Shown here piece after piece: positions 53,156 through 61,820 of a DNA stretch of 64,000 nucleotides. The stretch comes from Hyphomicrobium_A sp963745205 (GTDB taxonomy: Bacteria; Pseudomonadota; Alphaproteobacteria; Rhizobiales; Hyphomicrobiaceae): contig CAVUWX010000016.1 of NCBI GenBank assembly GCA_963745205.1, forward strand, positions 62,001 to 126,000, given 5' to 3'. The notes under the pieces were generated by a model. It did no database searches and was not told the DNA's origin. It was given only the letters and a program-made list of their open reading frames with translations. The number at the start of each line of letters is the position of its first letter. Positions within the stretch are counted from its first letter, which is position 1. The translations under genes and the position numbers were made by a program.

Positions 53156-54565
53156 ATGGTTCGTTTCAATCCCACGTCCTGCAATCCCGTGTCGGTCGGC
53201 GCGCGAACCGCGGTGCGGTCGGCCCTGTGCGGGCTGGCGTTCGCCGCGCTAGCACCCGCGGCACACGCACAAAACCTGCCGCTCATCCGCGACACCGAGA
53301 TCGAAAACCTGCTCAACGACTATGCCCGGCCGATCTTCCATGCCGCCGGCCTCGGCTCGGGCCGCATCAAAGTGCGCATCGTGCAGAACGATGTCTTCAA
53401 CGCCTTCGTGCTCGATGGCCGCAACGTCTTCATCCACACCGGGACGCTGATGCAGGCGCAGACGCCCAACGAGGTGATCGGCGTGATCGCCCACGAGAGC
53501 GGCCACATCACCGGCGGCCACATGGCCGCCCTGCGCGCGCGCGTCGCCAAGGACCAGACGCGGGCGCTGCTGGCGCAGATCCTCGGCATCGGCCTGATGG
53601 TCGCCGGCGGAGTCGCGGGCGGCGGCGCCGCCAACGATCTCGGCGGGGCCGGCCAAGGTATCCTCTACGGCGGCAACGAAATCGTCATGCGCTCGCTCTT
53701 GGCCGAGCGGCGCCAACAGGAATCGGCGGCCGACCAGGCGGGCCTCACCGTCCTCAACGCGACCAAGCAATCGGGTCGCGGCATGCTCACAACCTTCGAG
53801 CGCTTCGCGCAGCAGGAATACGTCTCGGACGCTCAGAAAGACGCCTGGGCCCGCAGCCATCCGCTCTCGAGCGACCGTCTCGCGCGTCTGCGCCAGCTCG
53901 TCGAGTCGAGCCCCTACTTCGCGGCCAAGGATCCGCCGCAGCTCCAGCTCCGTCACGACCTGATGCGCGCCAAGCTGTCGGGTTATCTCGAGCGTCCGCA
54001 GACGGTGTTCAACCGCTATCCGCCGACCGACCAGACGCTGCCCGCCCGCTACGGGCGTGCGATTGCGCGCTTCTTCGAGGGTGGCCCTGGCGCGCTCGAG
54101 GCCTCGCTCGCCGAGGTCGACGGGCTCCTGCGCGAGCGGCCCGACAATCCCTACTTTTGGGAGGTGAAGGGCGACCTCCTGATGCGCGCCGGCAAGACGC
54201 ACGAGGCGATCCCGCCGCTGCGCCAGGCAGTCAAGCTGCAGCCCGACGCCAACCTCATCATGGTGCAGCTCGCCTCCGCGCTGCAAGCCGACGGCAGTGC
54301 CGCGGCCACCGCCGAGTCAACCGTCCTTCTGCGCAAGTCGCTCGCCGACGACGAGAACTCGCGCGCCTACCGGCTGCTCGCCAACAATTTCTACAAGGAC
54401 GGCAAACGGCCGCAGGCCGACGCCATGATCGCGCAGGCCTATTTCATCGAGGGCGATTTGAAGCAGGCGCAGATTTTCGCCAAGCGAGCGCAGTCCCAAT
54501 TGCGCGCCGGCACGCCGGAATGGTTGAAAAACGACGACATTATAAACTACAAGCCTGAAACCTGA
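53156..54565 (+). CDS. M48 family metalloprotease (BepA-like, TPR)
   Basis: A 469-residue exported Zn protease. The signal peptide (RSALCGLAFAALAPAAHAQ) ends at about residue 40. The catalytic domain has the helix VIGVIAHESGHITGGH with HExxH and the third ligand Glu in RRQQESAADQAGLTVLNAT. A TPR-like C-terminus (PYFWEVKGDLLMRAGKTHEA and later) resembles BepA/YfgC, which degrades or chaperones outer-membrane proteins such as LptD. ATG 53156 or 53153 is suitable; the frame stays open for 517 codons upstream but that part is antisense to the aminotransferase. Confidence 0.9.
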   Translation: MVRFNPTSCNPVSVGARTAVRSALCGLAFAALAPAAHAQNLPLIRDTEIENLLNDYARPIFHAAGLGSGRIKVRIVQNDVFNAFVLDGRNVFIHTGTLMQAQTPNEVIGVIAHESGHITGGHMAALRARVAKDQTRALLAQILGIGLMVAGGVAGGGAANDLGGAGQGILYGGNEIVMRSLLAERRQQESAADQAGLTVLNATKQSGRGMLTTFERFAQQEYVSDAQKDAWARSHPLSSDRLARLRQLVESSPYFAAKDPPQLQLRHDLMRAKLSGYLERPQTVFNRYPPTDQTLPARYGRAIARFFEGGPGALEASLAEVDGLLRERPDNPYFWEVKGDLLMRAGKTHEAIPPLRQAVKLQPDANLIMVQLASALQADGSAAATAESTVLLRKSLADDENSRAYRLLANNFYKDGKRPQADAMIAQAYFIEGDLKQAQIFAKRAQSQLRAGTPEWLKNDDIINYKPET

Positions 54566-54626
54566 TGGCGGCAGCCGGCACCGGCTGTTATTCGCCGCCG
54601 CGACATCCCGAAGTGAGGCCTACACA

Positions 54627-55592
54627 ATGTCCTTGAGTCCCCGCCCGAACCTCCTGCGCGCAGCCGCCCGGCTCAAGACGCTGTGGCTTGCCGTCCCCGC
54701 GATCGCCGCGCTCGTCCTCTTAGGCTTCCTCGGCCATTGGGCGGTCAACGCACCCGAGCCCGTCACGGTCGCCGAGGCCGAGCCCGCTGCCGCCACGTCG
54801 GAACCGGCAAAGGCGCCCGAGCCGGCCGCCTCCGCTACCGCCGAGCCCGCCAAAACGCCCGAGCCGGCCAAGGCCCCCGAGGCAACTAAGGCCCCCGAGG
54901 CGACCAAGTTCTCGCCCGACCAGAAGAAAGAGATCGAGCAGATCGTCAAAGGCTATCTCGTCGCCAACCCCGAGATCTTCGTCGACATCCAGAACGCGCT
55001 CGAAGAGAAGATGGAGAAGGAGCAGACCGAGAAGCTCAAGGTCGCCATCTCCCAGAACGCCGCCGAGATCTATCGAGCGCCCGCCGCCTCCATCGGCGGC
55101 AACCCCGACGGCGACATCACCGTCGTCGAGTTCTTCGATTACAACTGCGGCTACTGCAAGCGCGGCCTGCACGACGTCGTCAAGCTCGTCGAGACCGATC
55201 CCAAGGTGCGCGTCGTGTTCAAGGAGCTGCCGATCCTGTCAAAGGGCTCCGAGGAGGCTTCGCGCGTCGCGCTCGCCGCGCAGAGACAGGGCAAGTACTG
55301 GGAGCTCCACAAGGCCATGCTCGGCGCCAAGGGCCAGATGAACGAGGCCGCCGCCCTGCAGATCGCCGAGAAGCTCGGCCTCGACATGACCAAGCTCAAA
55401 GCGGACATGGCCTCGCCCGAGGTGAAGGCCGAGGTCGAGAAGTCGCAAGCGCTCGCCAAGAAGATGGGCGTGAACGGGACACCGCACTTCCTCATCGGCG
55501 ACCGCGCCATCGCAGGCGCGCCGGAGGATCTCTACGATCAGCTGGAGCGCAATGTCACCGAGCTGAGAAAGCAAGGCTGCTCCTATTGCTGA
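54627..55592 (+). CDS. DsbA-family thiol:disulfide oxidoreductase
   Basis: A 321-residue membrane-anchored or secreted thioredoxin-fold protein. An N-terminal hydrophobic segment (LAVPAIAALVLLGFLGHWAV) is followed by an Ala/Pro/Glu-rich linker with PEPAKAPEATKAPEATK repeats. The DsbA-like domain begins GDITVVEFFDYNCGYCKRGL with active-site Cys 174 and Cys 177; cis-Pro is in MGVNGTPHFLIGD. It ends with a second CSYC pair at the very C-terminus. Role: disulfide formation or repair in the periplasm. 61 bases after the M48 gene. Confidence 0.92.
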   Translation: MSLSPRPNLLRAAARLKTLWLAVPAIAALVLLGFLGHWAVNAPEPVTVAEAEPAAATSEPAKAPEPAASATAEPAKTPEPAKAPEATKAPEATKFSPDQKKEIEQIVKGYLVANPEIFVDIQNALEEKMEKEQTEKLKVAISQNAAEIYRAPAASIGGNPDGDITVVEFFDYNCGYCKRGLHDVVKLVETDPKVRVVFKELPILSKGSEEASRVALAAQRQGKYWELHKAMLGAKGQMNEAAALQIAEKLGLDMTKLKADMASPEVKAEVEKSQALAKKMGVNGTPHFLIGDRAIAGAPEDLYDQLERNVTELRKQGCSYC

Positions 55593-55769
55593 GCTTGGCG
55601 GCACACCCCGCCGCACCTCAAGTTGTTGCTGCACGCGGGCGCCCGGGCGCGCTCTGCCGGCTCGGTGCGCCGGGCTTCCGCGGCGATGGGAAAGCTGATA
55701 GACGGGGAACAATAGTCCGTTTCCGGGCCGCCGGCGTACGGGCATTCCCTGACGGCGCTCGAGAAAATC

Positions 55770-56222
55770 ATGGCCAAACCGATTTACGTCCTTAACGGAC
55801 CCAACTTGAACATGCTGGGACTGCGCGAACCCGCGATATACGGGCGGGAGTCGCTTGGCGACGTGGAAGCGCGTGCTCAAATGCGTGCGAAAGCGCTAGG
55901 CCTCGTCATCGACTTCCGCCAGTCGAACGACGAGGGCAAGCTCGTCGACTGGATCCAGGAGGCGCGCGACAAGGCGCAAGGCATCATCATCAATGCCGGC
56001 GCCTACTCGCACACCTCGATTGCCATTCTCGATGCCCTGCAGGCAGCCGAAGTGCCCGCCATCGAGGTGCACATATCAAACATTTTCCGCCGCGAGCCCT
56101 ACCGGAATCATTCCTACGTCTCGCAGGCGGCCAAGGGGGTGATCTGCGGCCTCGGCGCCAAGGGCTACGAGCTTGCGCTCGAGGCCATGGCCGAGATGCT
56201 GGCATCAGCGCGGCGTGGCTAA
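55770..56222 (+). CDS. aroQ: 3-dehydroquinate dehydratase, type II
   Basis: A 150-residue enzyme of the shikimate pathway that dehydrates 3-dehydroquinate. It has the whole type II signature: IYVLNGPNLNMLGLREPAIY with catalytic Tyr, DFRQSNDEGKLVDWIQEARD, GIIINAGAYSHTSIAILDAL, and VEVHISNIFRREPYRNHSYV with His. 177 bases after the DsbA gene and 46 bases before accB. Confidence 0.97.
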   Translation: MAKPIYVLNGPNLNMLGLREPAIYGRESLGDVEARAQMRAKALGLVIDFRQSNDEGKLVDWIQEARDKAQGIIINAGAYSHTSIAILDALQAAEVPAIEVHISNIFRREPYRNHSYVSQAAKGVICGLGAKGYELALEAMAEMLASARRG

Positions 56223-56268
56223 GGGCGGGCGGCCGGCGAAGCGGCCGCACAAAAAAGGACAGCGACGT

Positions 56269-56739
56269 ATGACGGCCAAGGATCAGGGTGAAAGCTCCAG
56301 CTCCGAGCAGCAGTTGATCCGCGAGCTTGCCGATCTGCTGAACAAAACGGGCTTGAGCGAGATCGAGATCGAGAAGAGCGGGCTCAAGGTGCGCGTCGCG
56401 CGCACCGTTACCGTGCAGGCTGCCGTCGCCGCTCCCGCGCCGGCAGCCGCGCAAGCCGCCGCGGCGGCTGCCGGCAAGGCCGCCGCCAACGACCCCGCCA
56501 AGCACCCCGGTGCGGTGAAATCGCCGATGGTCGGGACTTGCTACCGCTCGCCCGAGCCGGGCGCGCCTGCGTTTATCGACATCGGCGCCCGCGTCTCGCA
56601 GGGCGACACCCTCCTCATCATCGAAGCTATGAAGACCATGAACCAGATCCCGGCGCCGCACGCGGGCAAGGTCACCGCGATCCTCGTCGAGAACGGTCAG
56701 CCGGTCGAGTTCGGCGAACCGCTCGTCATCATCGAATAA
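56269..56739 (+). CDS. accB: Biotin carboxyl carrier protein of acetyl-CoA carboxylase
   Basis: A 156-residue BCCP. N-part: SSEQQLIRELADLLNKTGLS and IEIEKSGLKVRVARTV; Ala/Pro linker; C-terminal biotinyl domain starting VKSPMVGTCYRSPEPGAPAF with the biotinylated Lys 122 in IIEAMKTMNQIPAPHAGKV. The start at 56269 is set by the family; the frame from 56173 is a read-through of aroQ. Works with AccC (next gene) in malonyl-CoA synthesis. Confidence 0.97.
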   Translation: MTAKDQGESSSSEQQLIRELADLLNKTGLSEIEIEKSGLKVRVARTVTVQAAVAAPAPAAAQAAAAAAGKAAANDPAKHPGAVKSPMVGTCYRSPEPGAPAFIDIGARVSQGDTLLIIEAMKTMNQIPAPHAGKVTAILVENGQPVEFGEPLVIIE

Positions 56740-56746
56740 GGGAGTG

Positions 56747-56829
56747 AGGCAGTAGGCAGTGGGCAATAGGCAGTGGAGCGCTCCATCATCGACGATCTCC
56801 CTCTGCCTATTGCCCACTGCCCACTGCCT
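56747..56829. repeat. Imperfect inverted repeat between accB and accC
   Basis: AGGCAGTAGGCAGTGGGCAA begins the left arm (56747-56773) and the right arm (56803-56829) is its reverse complement over 27 bases with one mismatch, loop 29. The GGCAGT units also form short direct repeats. The element lies inside the accB-accC spacer and ends 9 bases before the accC ATG, so it may act on accC translation or mRNA stability. It looks like a REP-type palindromic repeat. Confidence 0.8.
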
Positions 56830-56838
56830 GATCAAAGA

Positions 56839-58179
<1,341 letters not shown>

Positions 58180-58302
58180 TCTGTTTCTTGGCGCCGGCGT
58201 TTGCGATTTCTTCTCAAGATTCCTACACTAAGGATGGGGAGGCACGTGGTCCCCCAAACGACTTCGCATGGATTGGACCCGGTTTCTGGGCCCGCAGATT
58301 GC

Positions 58303-58989
58303 ATGGCTTCGCGCGACGACATCGTCATCGAGATCACGCCGCAGGTGCTGCTCAAGGCCTACACCTGCGGCATCTTCCCCATGGCCGAGAGCGCTGACGA
58401 CCCGGCGCTCTACTGGATCGAGCCGCAGCACCGCGGCATCCTCCCGCTCGATAAGGTGCACGTGCCCCGCCGGCTCGCGCGCACGCTGCGCACGACGCAC
58501 CTCGATGTCCGCATCGACACCGACATTGCCGGCGTGATCGAGGGCTGCGCCGCCTCGCGGCCCGGGCGGCGCTCCACCTGGATCAACGAGCGCATCCGCA
58601 ACCTCTACCGCGACCTCTTCGACTTGGGTCATTGCCACACGGTGGAGGTATGGAACGGGGCGCGCCTCGTCGGCGGCCTCTACGGGGTCGCGCTCAACGG
58701 CGCCTTCTTCGGCGAGAGCATGTTCTCCTACGAGCGCGACGCCTCCAAGATCGCCTTGATGCACTTGGCGGCCCGGCTCGCACACGGCGGCTTTCGCCTG
58801 CTCGACACGCAGTTCGTGACCGACCACCTGCGCCAGTTTGGCACGGTGGAGCTCAACCGTGAGGAGTTCCACCGCCTGCTCGAGAAGTCGCTCGATGTCG
58901 CGGCCGACTTCAAGCGGCTCGCGCCCGATGCGAGCCCCGAGATGATCCTGGCGATCCTCGAGTCCCCCGGCTCCCCCCCGCGAGGGTAG
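58303..58989 (+). CDS. aat: Leucyl/phenylalanyl-tRNA--protein transferase
   Basis: A 228-residue enzyme that adds Leu or Phe to N-terminal Arg/Lys of proteins, marking them for ClpSAP (N-end rule). Sequence hallmarks: ITPQVLLKAYTCGIFPMAES, YWIEPQHRGILPLDKVHVPR, STWINERIRNLYRDLFDLGH, VEVWNGARLVGGLYGVALNG and FFGESMFSYERDASKIALMH. Start at ATG 58303; the upstream frame to 58201 lacks family similarity. Third in the accB-accC-aat group. Confidence 0.96.
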   Translation: MASRDDIVIEITPQVLLKAYTCGIFPMAESADDPALYWIEPQHRGILPLDKVHVPRRLARTLRTTHLDVRIDTDIAGVIEGCAASRPGRRSTWINERIRNLYRDLFDLGHCHTVEVWNGARLVGGLYGVALNGAFFGESMFSYERDASKIALMHLAARLAHGGFRLLDTQFVTDHLRQFGTVELNREEFHRLLEKSLDVAADFKRLAPDASPEMILAILESPGSPPRG

Positions 58990-59142
58990 TACGCGCGCCC
59001 CCTGTTCCCTCCGTTACAGCGCCTTCCTGTCACCTCCGGTACCAATCGGTTCGACAGCGGCCGGACCTGGAACGGGACCGCTGTCAGCGAAGACGCGCCG
59101 CGGCGGTCGCGGCGTGTCTTCAACCCGCTGAAAGATGGAGCC

Positions 59143-59625
59143 ATGCAAATGCACCTGCGCACCACGTTGCTCATGACCACCGCCGTCCTTCTCGCCACGC
59201 TCGGCGGGTCCATCGCTTCGCAAGCGGACGACTCGCTCGGCGCCCCCCTCGCTACTGCGCTCAACGATTCCGATCCGTTGACCGCATCCGACGATACCGG
59301 CCTCGGCACGACGAGGTCGATCAACACGTCCGATACCACGCCCGCCGCCACTCCTGCGGACGCGACATCGAAGTCTCTCACGCCGAACGCCGACGCCGAG
59401 GCTGCGAAAGCCGCCGCCGCCAAGGCCGCTGAGGCAGCTGAGGCCGCACAGGCCGAGGCAGCTCAGGCCCAGGCAGCTCGGGCAGAGGCGGCCGAAGCGG
59501 GCGGCATGGACCCCCGCGAGATGATGGAAGCGCGCATGGAGGCGCAGCAGGAGCAGATGGAACGCGCGCAGGAGCAAATGCAAGAGCGCGTGGAAATGAT
59601 CGAAGAGGTTCTCACCGGCGAGTGA
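59143..59625 (+). CDS. Secreted Ala-rich coiled-coil protein
   Basis: A 160-residue protein with a signal peptide (MQMHLRTTLLMTTAVLLATL), a Thr/Ser/Asp-rich linker, then an Ala/Glu coiled segment (AEAAEAAQAEAAQAQAARAE) and a Met/Gln/Glu helix (MMEARMEAQQEQMERAQEQM) to the end. GGAG precedes the ATG. Function unknown; composition-biased, so similarity searches will be poor. Confidence 0.6.
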   Translation: MQMHLRTTLLMTTAVLLATLGGSIASQADDSLGAPLATALNDSDPLTASDDTGLGTTRSINTSDTTPAATPADATSKSLTPNADAEAAKAAAAKAAEAAEAAQAEAAQAQAARAEAAEAGGMDPREMMEARMEAQQEQMERAQEQMQERVEMIEEVLTGE

Positions 59626-59626
59626 G

Positions 59627-59642
59627 TGTTCCCTGCGGAACA
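59627..59642. repeat. TGTTCC-CTGC-GGAACA palindrome
   Basis: Perfect 6-base arms, 4-base centre, starting two bases after the stop of the 59143 gene. Same arms as at 11967 and 59887. Confidence 0.6.
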
Positions 59643-59780
59643 GCGCCACAGGGTGGACCTCGCTAAGGTTCAAGCATTGGAGATCAATTCAGCACAGGAG
59701 ATCGCCAGCACCTTTTACGAGTTTCTCTCCCGGCCGGACATGCCTCCTCGTCCCCGTCCCCCCGGACCCGGTCGGAGACT

Positions 59781-59817
59781 TGCCCCCCAGCCTCACGGCT
59801 GGGGGGCATTTTCGTTT
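59781..59817 (+). terminator. Intrinsic terminator
   Basis: TGCCCCCCAGCC (59781-59792), loop TCAC, GGCTGGGGGGCA (59797-59808), then TTTTCGTTT. A 12-base perfect stem, probably ending the mRNA of the secreted coiled-coil gene about 155 bases upstream. Confidence 0.85.
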
Positions 59818-59885
59818 CAGAGGCGACCAATGATCTCGTGTTGCTTTAAAAAAAATCGGCGCCCCTCGCATTTTTCTTCCCGACC

Positions 59886-59903
59886 CTGTTCCGCCCGGAA
59901 CAG
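59886..59903. repeat. CTGTTCCG-CC-CGGAACAG palindrome
   Basis: Eight-base perfect arms, 2-base centre; contains TGTTCC-GCCC-GGAACA (59887-59902). Lies about 95 bases upstream of the candidate sRNA. Confidence 0.6.
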
Positions 59904-59980
59904 CCGCGGGGGCCGCTCCCGCGGCATACTCCCTTACAGGCAGAGCACGACGGGCCACGCTCCCAGACGCTCTCCCCGGA

Positions 59981-60064
59981 TTTGAGCTTCCTCTTTGAGT
60001 TTCCTTGCCCACGCTTCCTCCCCGAGCCTCAAAGCCCCGCGCAACCCGCGGGGCTCTTTTTTTT
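59981..60064 (+). ncRNA. Candidate anti-Shine-Dalgarno sRNA with terminator
   Basis: A single-strand-looking pyrimidine-rich stretch with CTTCCTC at 59987-59993 and again at 60014-60020 (and TTTCCTTG between), each complementary to GAGGAAG-type ribosome sites, is followed by a strong intrinsic terminator: AGCCCCGCG (60033-60041), loop CAACC, CGCGGGGCT (60047-60055), CTTTTTTTT. TTTGAG at 59981 and CTCAAA at 60028 can pair and expose the motifs. This layout is like that of known alphaproteobacterial trans-acting sRNAs. No ORF is present. The 5' end is not determined. Confidence 0.5.
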
Positions 60065-60090
60065 CGGAGGAGCGCGGAATGGTCCGCGAG

Positions 60091-60546
60091 CTAGGCCTGC
60101 TTCTCGCGCCAGCGCTGTAGCAGCCAGTCGAGCGAGATCGGGCCCGGGCCGGCGACGGCGAGCCAGCCGAACAGTGCCATGTAGGAGACCTCCTCGAAGC
60201 CGAGCAGGGTCTCGAGCGAATCTACGTCCGCGAGCTTGGCGCTGAGGATCGCCACGACCATCGTGACGACGAGCGGCACGGCGGCGATGCGGGTGAAGAG
60301 CCCGAGCAGCAGCAGGAGGCCGCCGAAGAACTCAACGCCCGACACGAACGGCGTCATGATGTGCGGGAAGGGGATGCCCCAATCGATGAAGTTCTGCGTG
60401 ATGCGATCGAGCGCGTTGAGCTTGCCCCAGCCGCTCCACAGGAACACCCAGCCGACGACGATGCGGGCAAACAGCGGCGGCAGCCAGGCAAACCAGGCCG
60501 ACAGCCGCTCGGGTGCGTTGATCAGGAAATCGACGATGAATTTCAT
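60091..60546 (-). CDS. DoxX family membrane protein
   Basis: A 151-residue membrane protein with four helices. Family motifs: LFARIVVGWVFLWSGWGKLN, GVEFFGGLLLLLGLFTRIAA and VTMVVAILSAKLADV. DoxX proteins are often linked to oxidative or redox stress. GGGGAAG lies upstream of ATG 60546. It is divergent from the ArsR/SRPBCC pair, with the palindromic operator between them, so it may be controlled by the same repressor. Confidence 0.9.
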   Translation of the reverse strand: MKFIVDFLINAPERLSAWFAWLPPLFARIVVGWVFLWSGWGKLNALDRITQNFIDWGIPFPHIMTPFVSGVEFFGGLLLLLGLFTRIAAVPLVVTMVVAILSAKLADVDSLETLLGFEEVSYMALFGWLAVAGPGPISLDWLLQRWREKQA

Positions 60547-60632
60547 TGGGGCTTCCCCGTAAGAGTGCGCGACGTATCCGCGCCAGATACGCGCACATCC
60601 CTCCTCCCGTTACGCCCAGTGCTCTTCTCCCC

Positions 60633-60661
60633 TTGACAGGCAACCATTTGGTTGCCTATTA
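60633..60661 (+). promoter_or_regulatory. Promoter with palindromic operator (ArsR)
   Basis: TTGACA (60633-60638) is a consensus -35, and CTATTA at 60656-60661 serves as -10, spaced 17 bases. The space between is a perfect palindrome, GGCAACC ATTT GGTTGCC (60639-60656). A repressor here would block RNA polymerase; the ArsR protein encoded next is the natural one. Confidence 0.8.
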
Positions 60662-60666
60662 GGAGC

Positions 60667-60987
60667 ATGAGCGACGACCCCGTTTTCCGGGCCCTGGCGG
60701 ACAAAAGCCGCCGGCAGCTCCTGGACAGGCTCCACGCCGAGAACGGCCAGACGCTGGGTGAGTTGTGCGAAGGGTTGGCCATGACGCGTCAGGCCGTGAC
60801 GAAGCACTTAGGCATCCTGGAGGAGGCCAACCTCGTCGCGGTGAAGCGTCAGGGCCGTGAGAAGCTGCATTTCATCAATCCGGTGCCGATCAATGAGATC
60901 GCCGAGCGCTGGATCGGAAAGTTCGAGCGCCCGCGCCTGGGCGCCTTGTCGAAACTCAAGAGGTCGCTTGAAGGAGAAGGGTCATGA
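60667..60987 (+). CDS. ArsR-family winged-helix repressor
   Basis: A 106-residue regulator. ATG 60667 follows AGGAGC. Helix-turn-helix: RALADKSRRQLLDRLHAENG, QTLGELCEGLAMTRQAVTKH with LGILEEANLV and the wing VKRQGREKLHFINPVPI. This type, paired with an SRPBCC gene, is common. No metal-binding Cys pair is seen, so it probably senses another ligand. It overlaps the following gene by 4 bases (ATGA). Confidence 0.93.
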   Translation: MSDDPVFRALADKSRRQLLDRLHAENGQTLGELCEGLAMTRQAVTKHLGILEEANLVAVKRQGREKLHFINPVPINEIAERWIGKFERPRLGALSKLKRSLEGEGS

Positions 60988-61442
60988 GTAGCGCCGACGG
61001 TTCCACGTTCGTCTACGTCACCTACATCCGCACCACGCCCGAGAAGCTGTGGTCGGCGCTGACGGACACGGACTTCATGCAGCAGTACTGGTTCAACTGC
61101 CGCGTGGAGAGCGACTTCAAGAAAGGCTCGCCCTGGAAGATCGTGTACCCCGATGGCCGTTTGACCGACAGCGGCGAGATTCTCGAATCCCTCCCGCCAA
61201 AACGCCTCGTCATCAAGTGGCGCAACGAATTCAAGCCCGAACTAAAGGCCGAGGGCTATGCGATCTGCACCATGGACATCGAGCCCGCGGGCGGCGCCGT
61301 GAAGCTGACGATCACACACACGATCGACAAGAAGAATGCGAAGTTCATCGAGGCGGTTTCCGGCGGCTGGCCGAAGATCCTGTCGAACCTGAAGTCGCTC
61401 TTGGAGACGGGCGAGCTCGCGCTGGCGGAGAAGCCGGTCTGA
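60984..61442 (+). CDS. SRPBCC (AHSA1-like) domain protein
   Basis: A 152-residue START-like protein. Motifs: FVYVTYIRTTPEKLWSALTD, FMQQYWFNCRVESDFKKGSP, YPDGRLTDSGEILESLPPKR and GGWPKILSNLKSLLETGE. It binds a hydrophobic ligand in a deep pocket. Co-translated with ArsR through ATGA. Function not defined; the operator suggests autoregulated induction. Confidence 0.92.
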   Translation: MSSADGSTFVYVTYIRTTPEKLWSALTDTDFMQQYWFNCRVESDFKKGSPWKIVYPDGRLTDSGEILESLPPKRLVIKWRNEFKPELKAEGYAICTMDIEPAGGAVKLTITHTIDKKNAKFIEAVSGGWPKILSNLKSLLETGELALAEKPV

Positions 61443-61453
61443 GCCGGCAGCGA

Positions 61454-61810
61454 TCAAATCTCGTCGGCCTCGATCAATTGCATGACGATGGGGGCTTTAT
61501 GATGCTGCGTCGTCGCTCCCATCATGGAGCCGCGAACGTGCACATCCTTTCCCACGAGTCCGGGCAAGCTCGCCTGCACCTTATCGTCGAGGGAATAGAC
61601 GTGGATCTCCGTGCTGGCGTCCACGTTGTCGGTATCGCTATCGCCTTTGACGCACACCGCTGCGGGGAGCTGCAAGATGAAGGCGTCGTCGCGCTGGATG
61701 AGGCGCCCCTCCGCTATCATCGTATCGTCGTTTGCGGGCATGCATTCGTAGGCTCTCGCCGTGGCGAACGTGATCAAGAAAGCCAGACAAGTAATGAGAA
61801 GCGTTTTCAT
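61454..61810 (-). CDS. DUF4431 secreted protein
   Basis: A 118-residue exported protein. Signal peptide MKTLLITCLAFLITFATARA; mature part has ECMPANDDTMIAEGRLIQRD, FILQLPAAVCVKGDSDTDNV and VHVRGSMMGATTQHHKAPIV, the DUF4431 pattern with a Cys pair. It lies 10 bases downstream of guaA on the same strand, possibly co-transcribed. Function unknown. Confidence 0.8.
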   Translation of the reverse strand: MKTLLITCLAFLITFATARAYECMPANDDTMIAEGRLIQRDDAFILQLPAAVCVKGDSDTDNVDASTEIHVYSLDDKVQASLPGLVGKDVHVRGSMMGATTQHHKAPIVMQLIEADEI

Positions 61811-61820
61811 TCGTCAGCAC

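Larger units (their letters stand above)
59626..60090. other. Hairpin-rich non-coding stretch
   Basis: 465 bases without a convincing gene. In order: a TGTTCC palindrome (59627), a strong terminator (59781), an A-rich stretch (59847), a second TGTTCC palindrome (59887), and a candidate sRNA ending in a strong terminator (59981-60064). ORFs inside show no domains. Confidence 0.6.

Noticed and set aside
59626..59985. 119-residue frame after the secreted coiled-coil gene
   Set aside because: It runs through a strong terminator and a poly-A stretch and has no domain.
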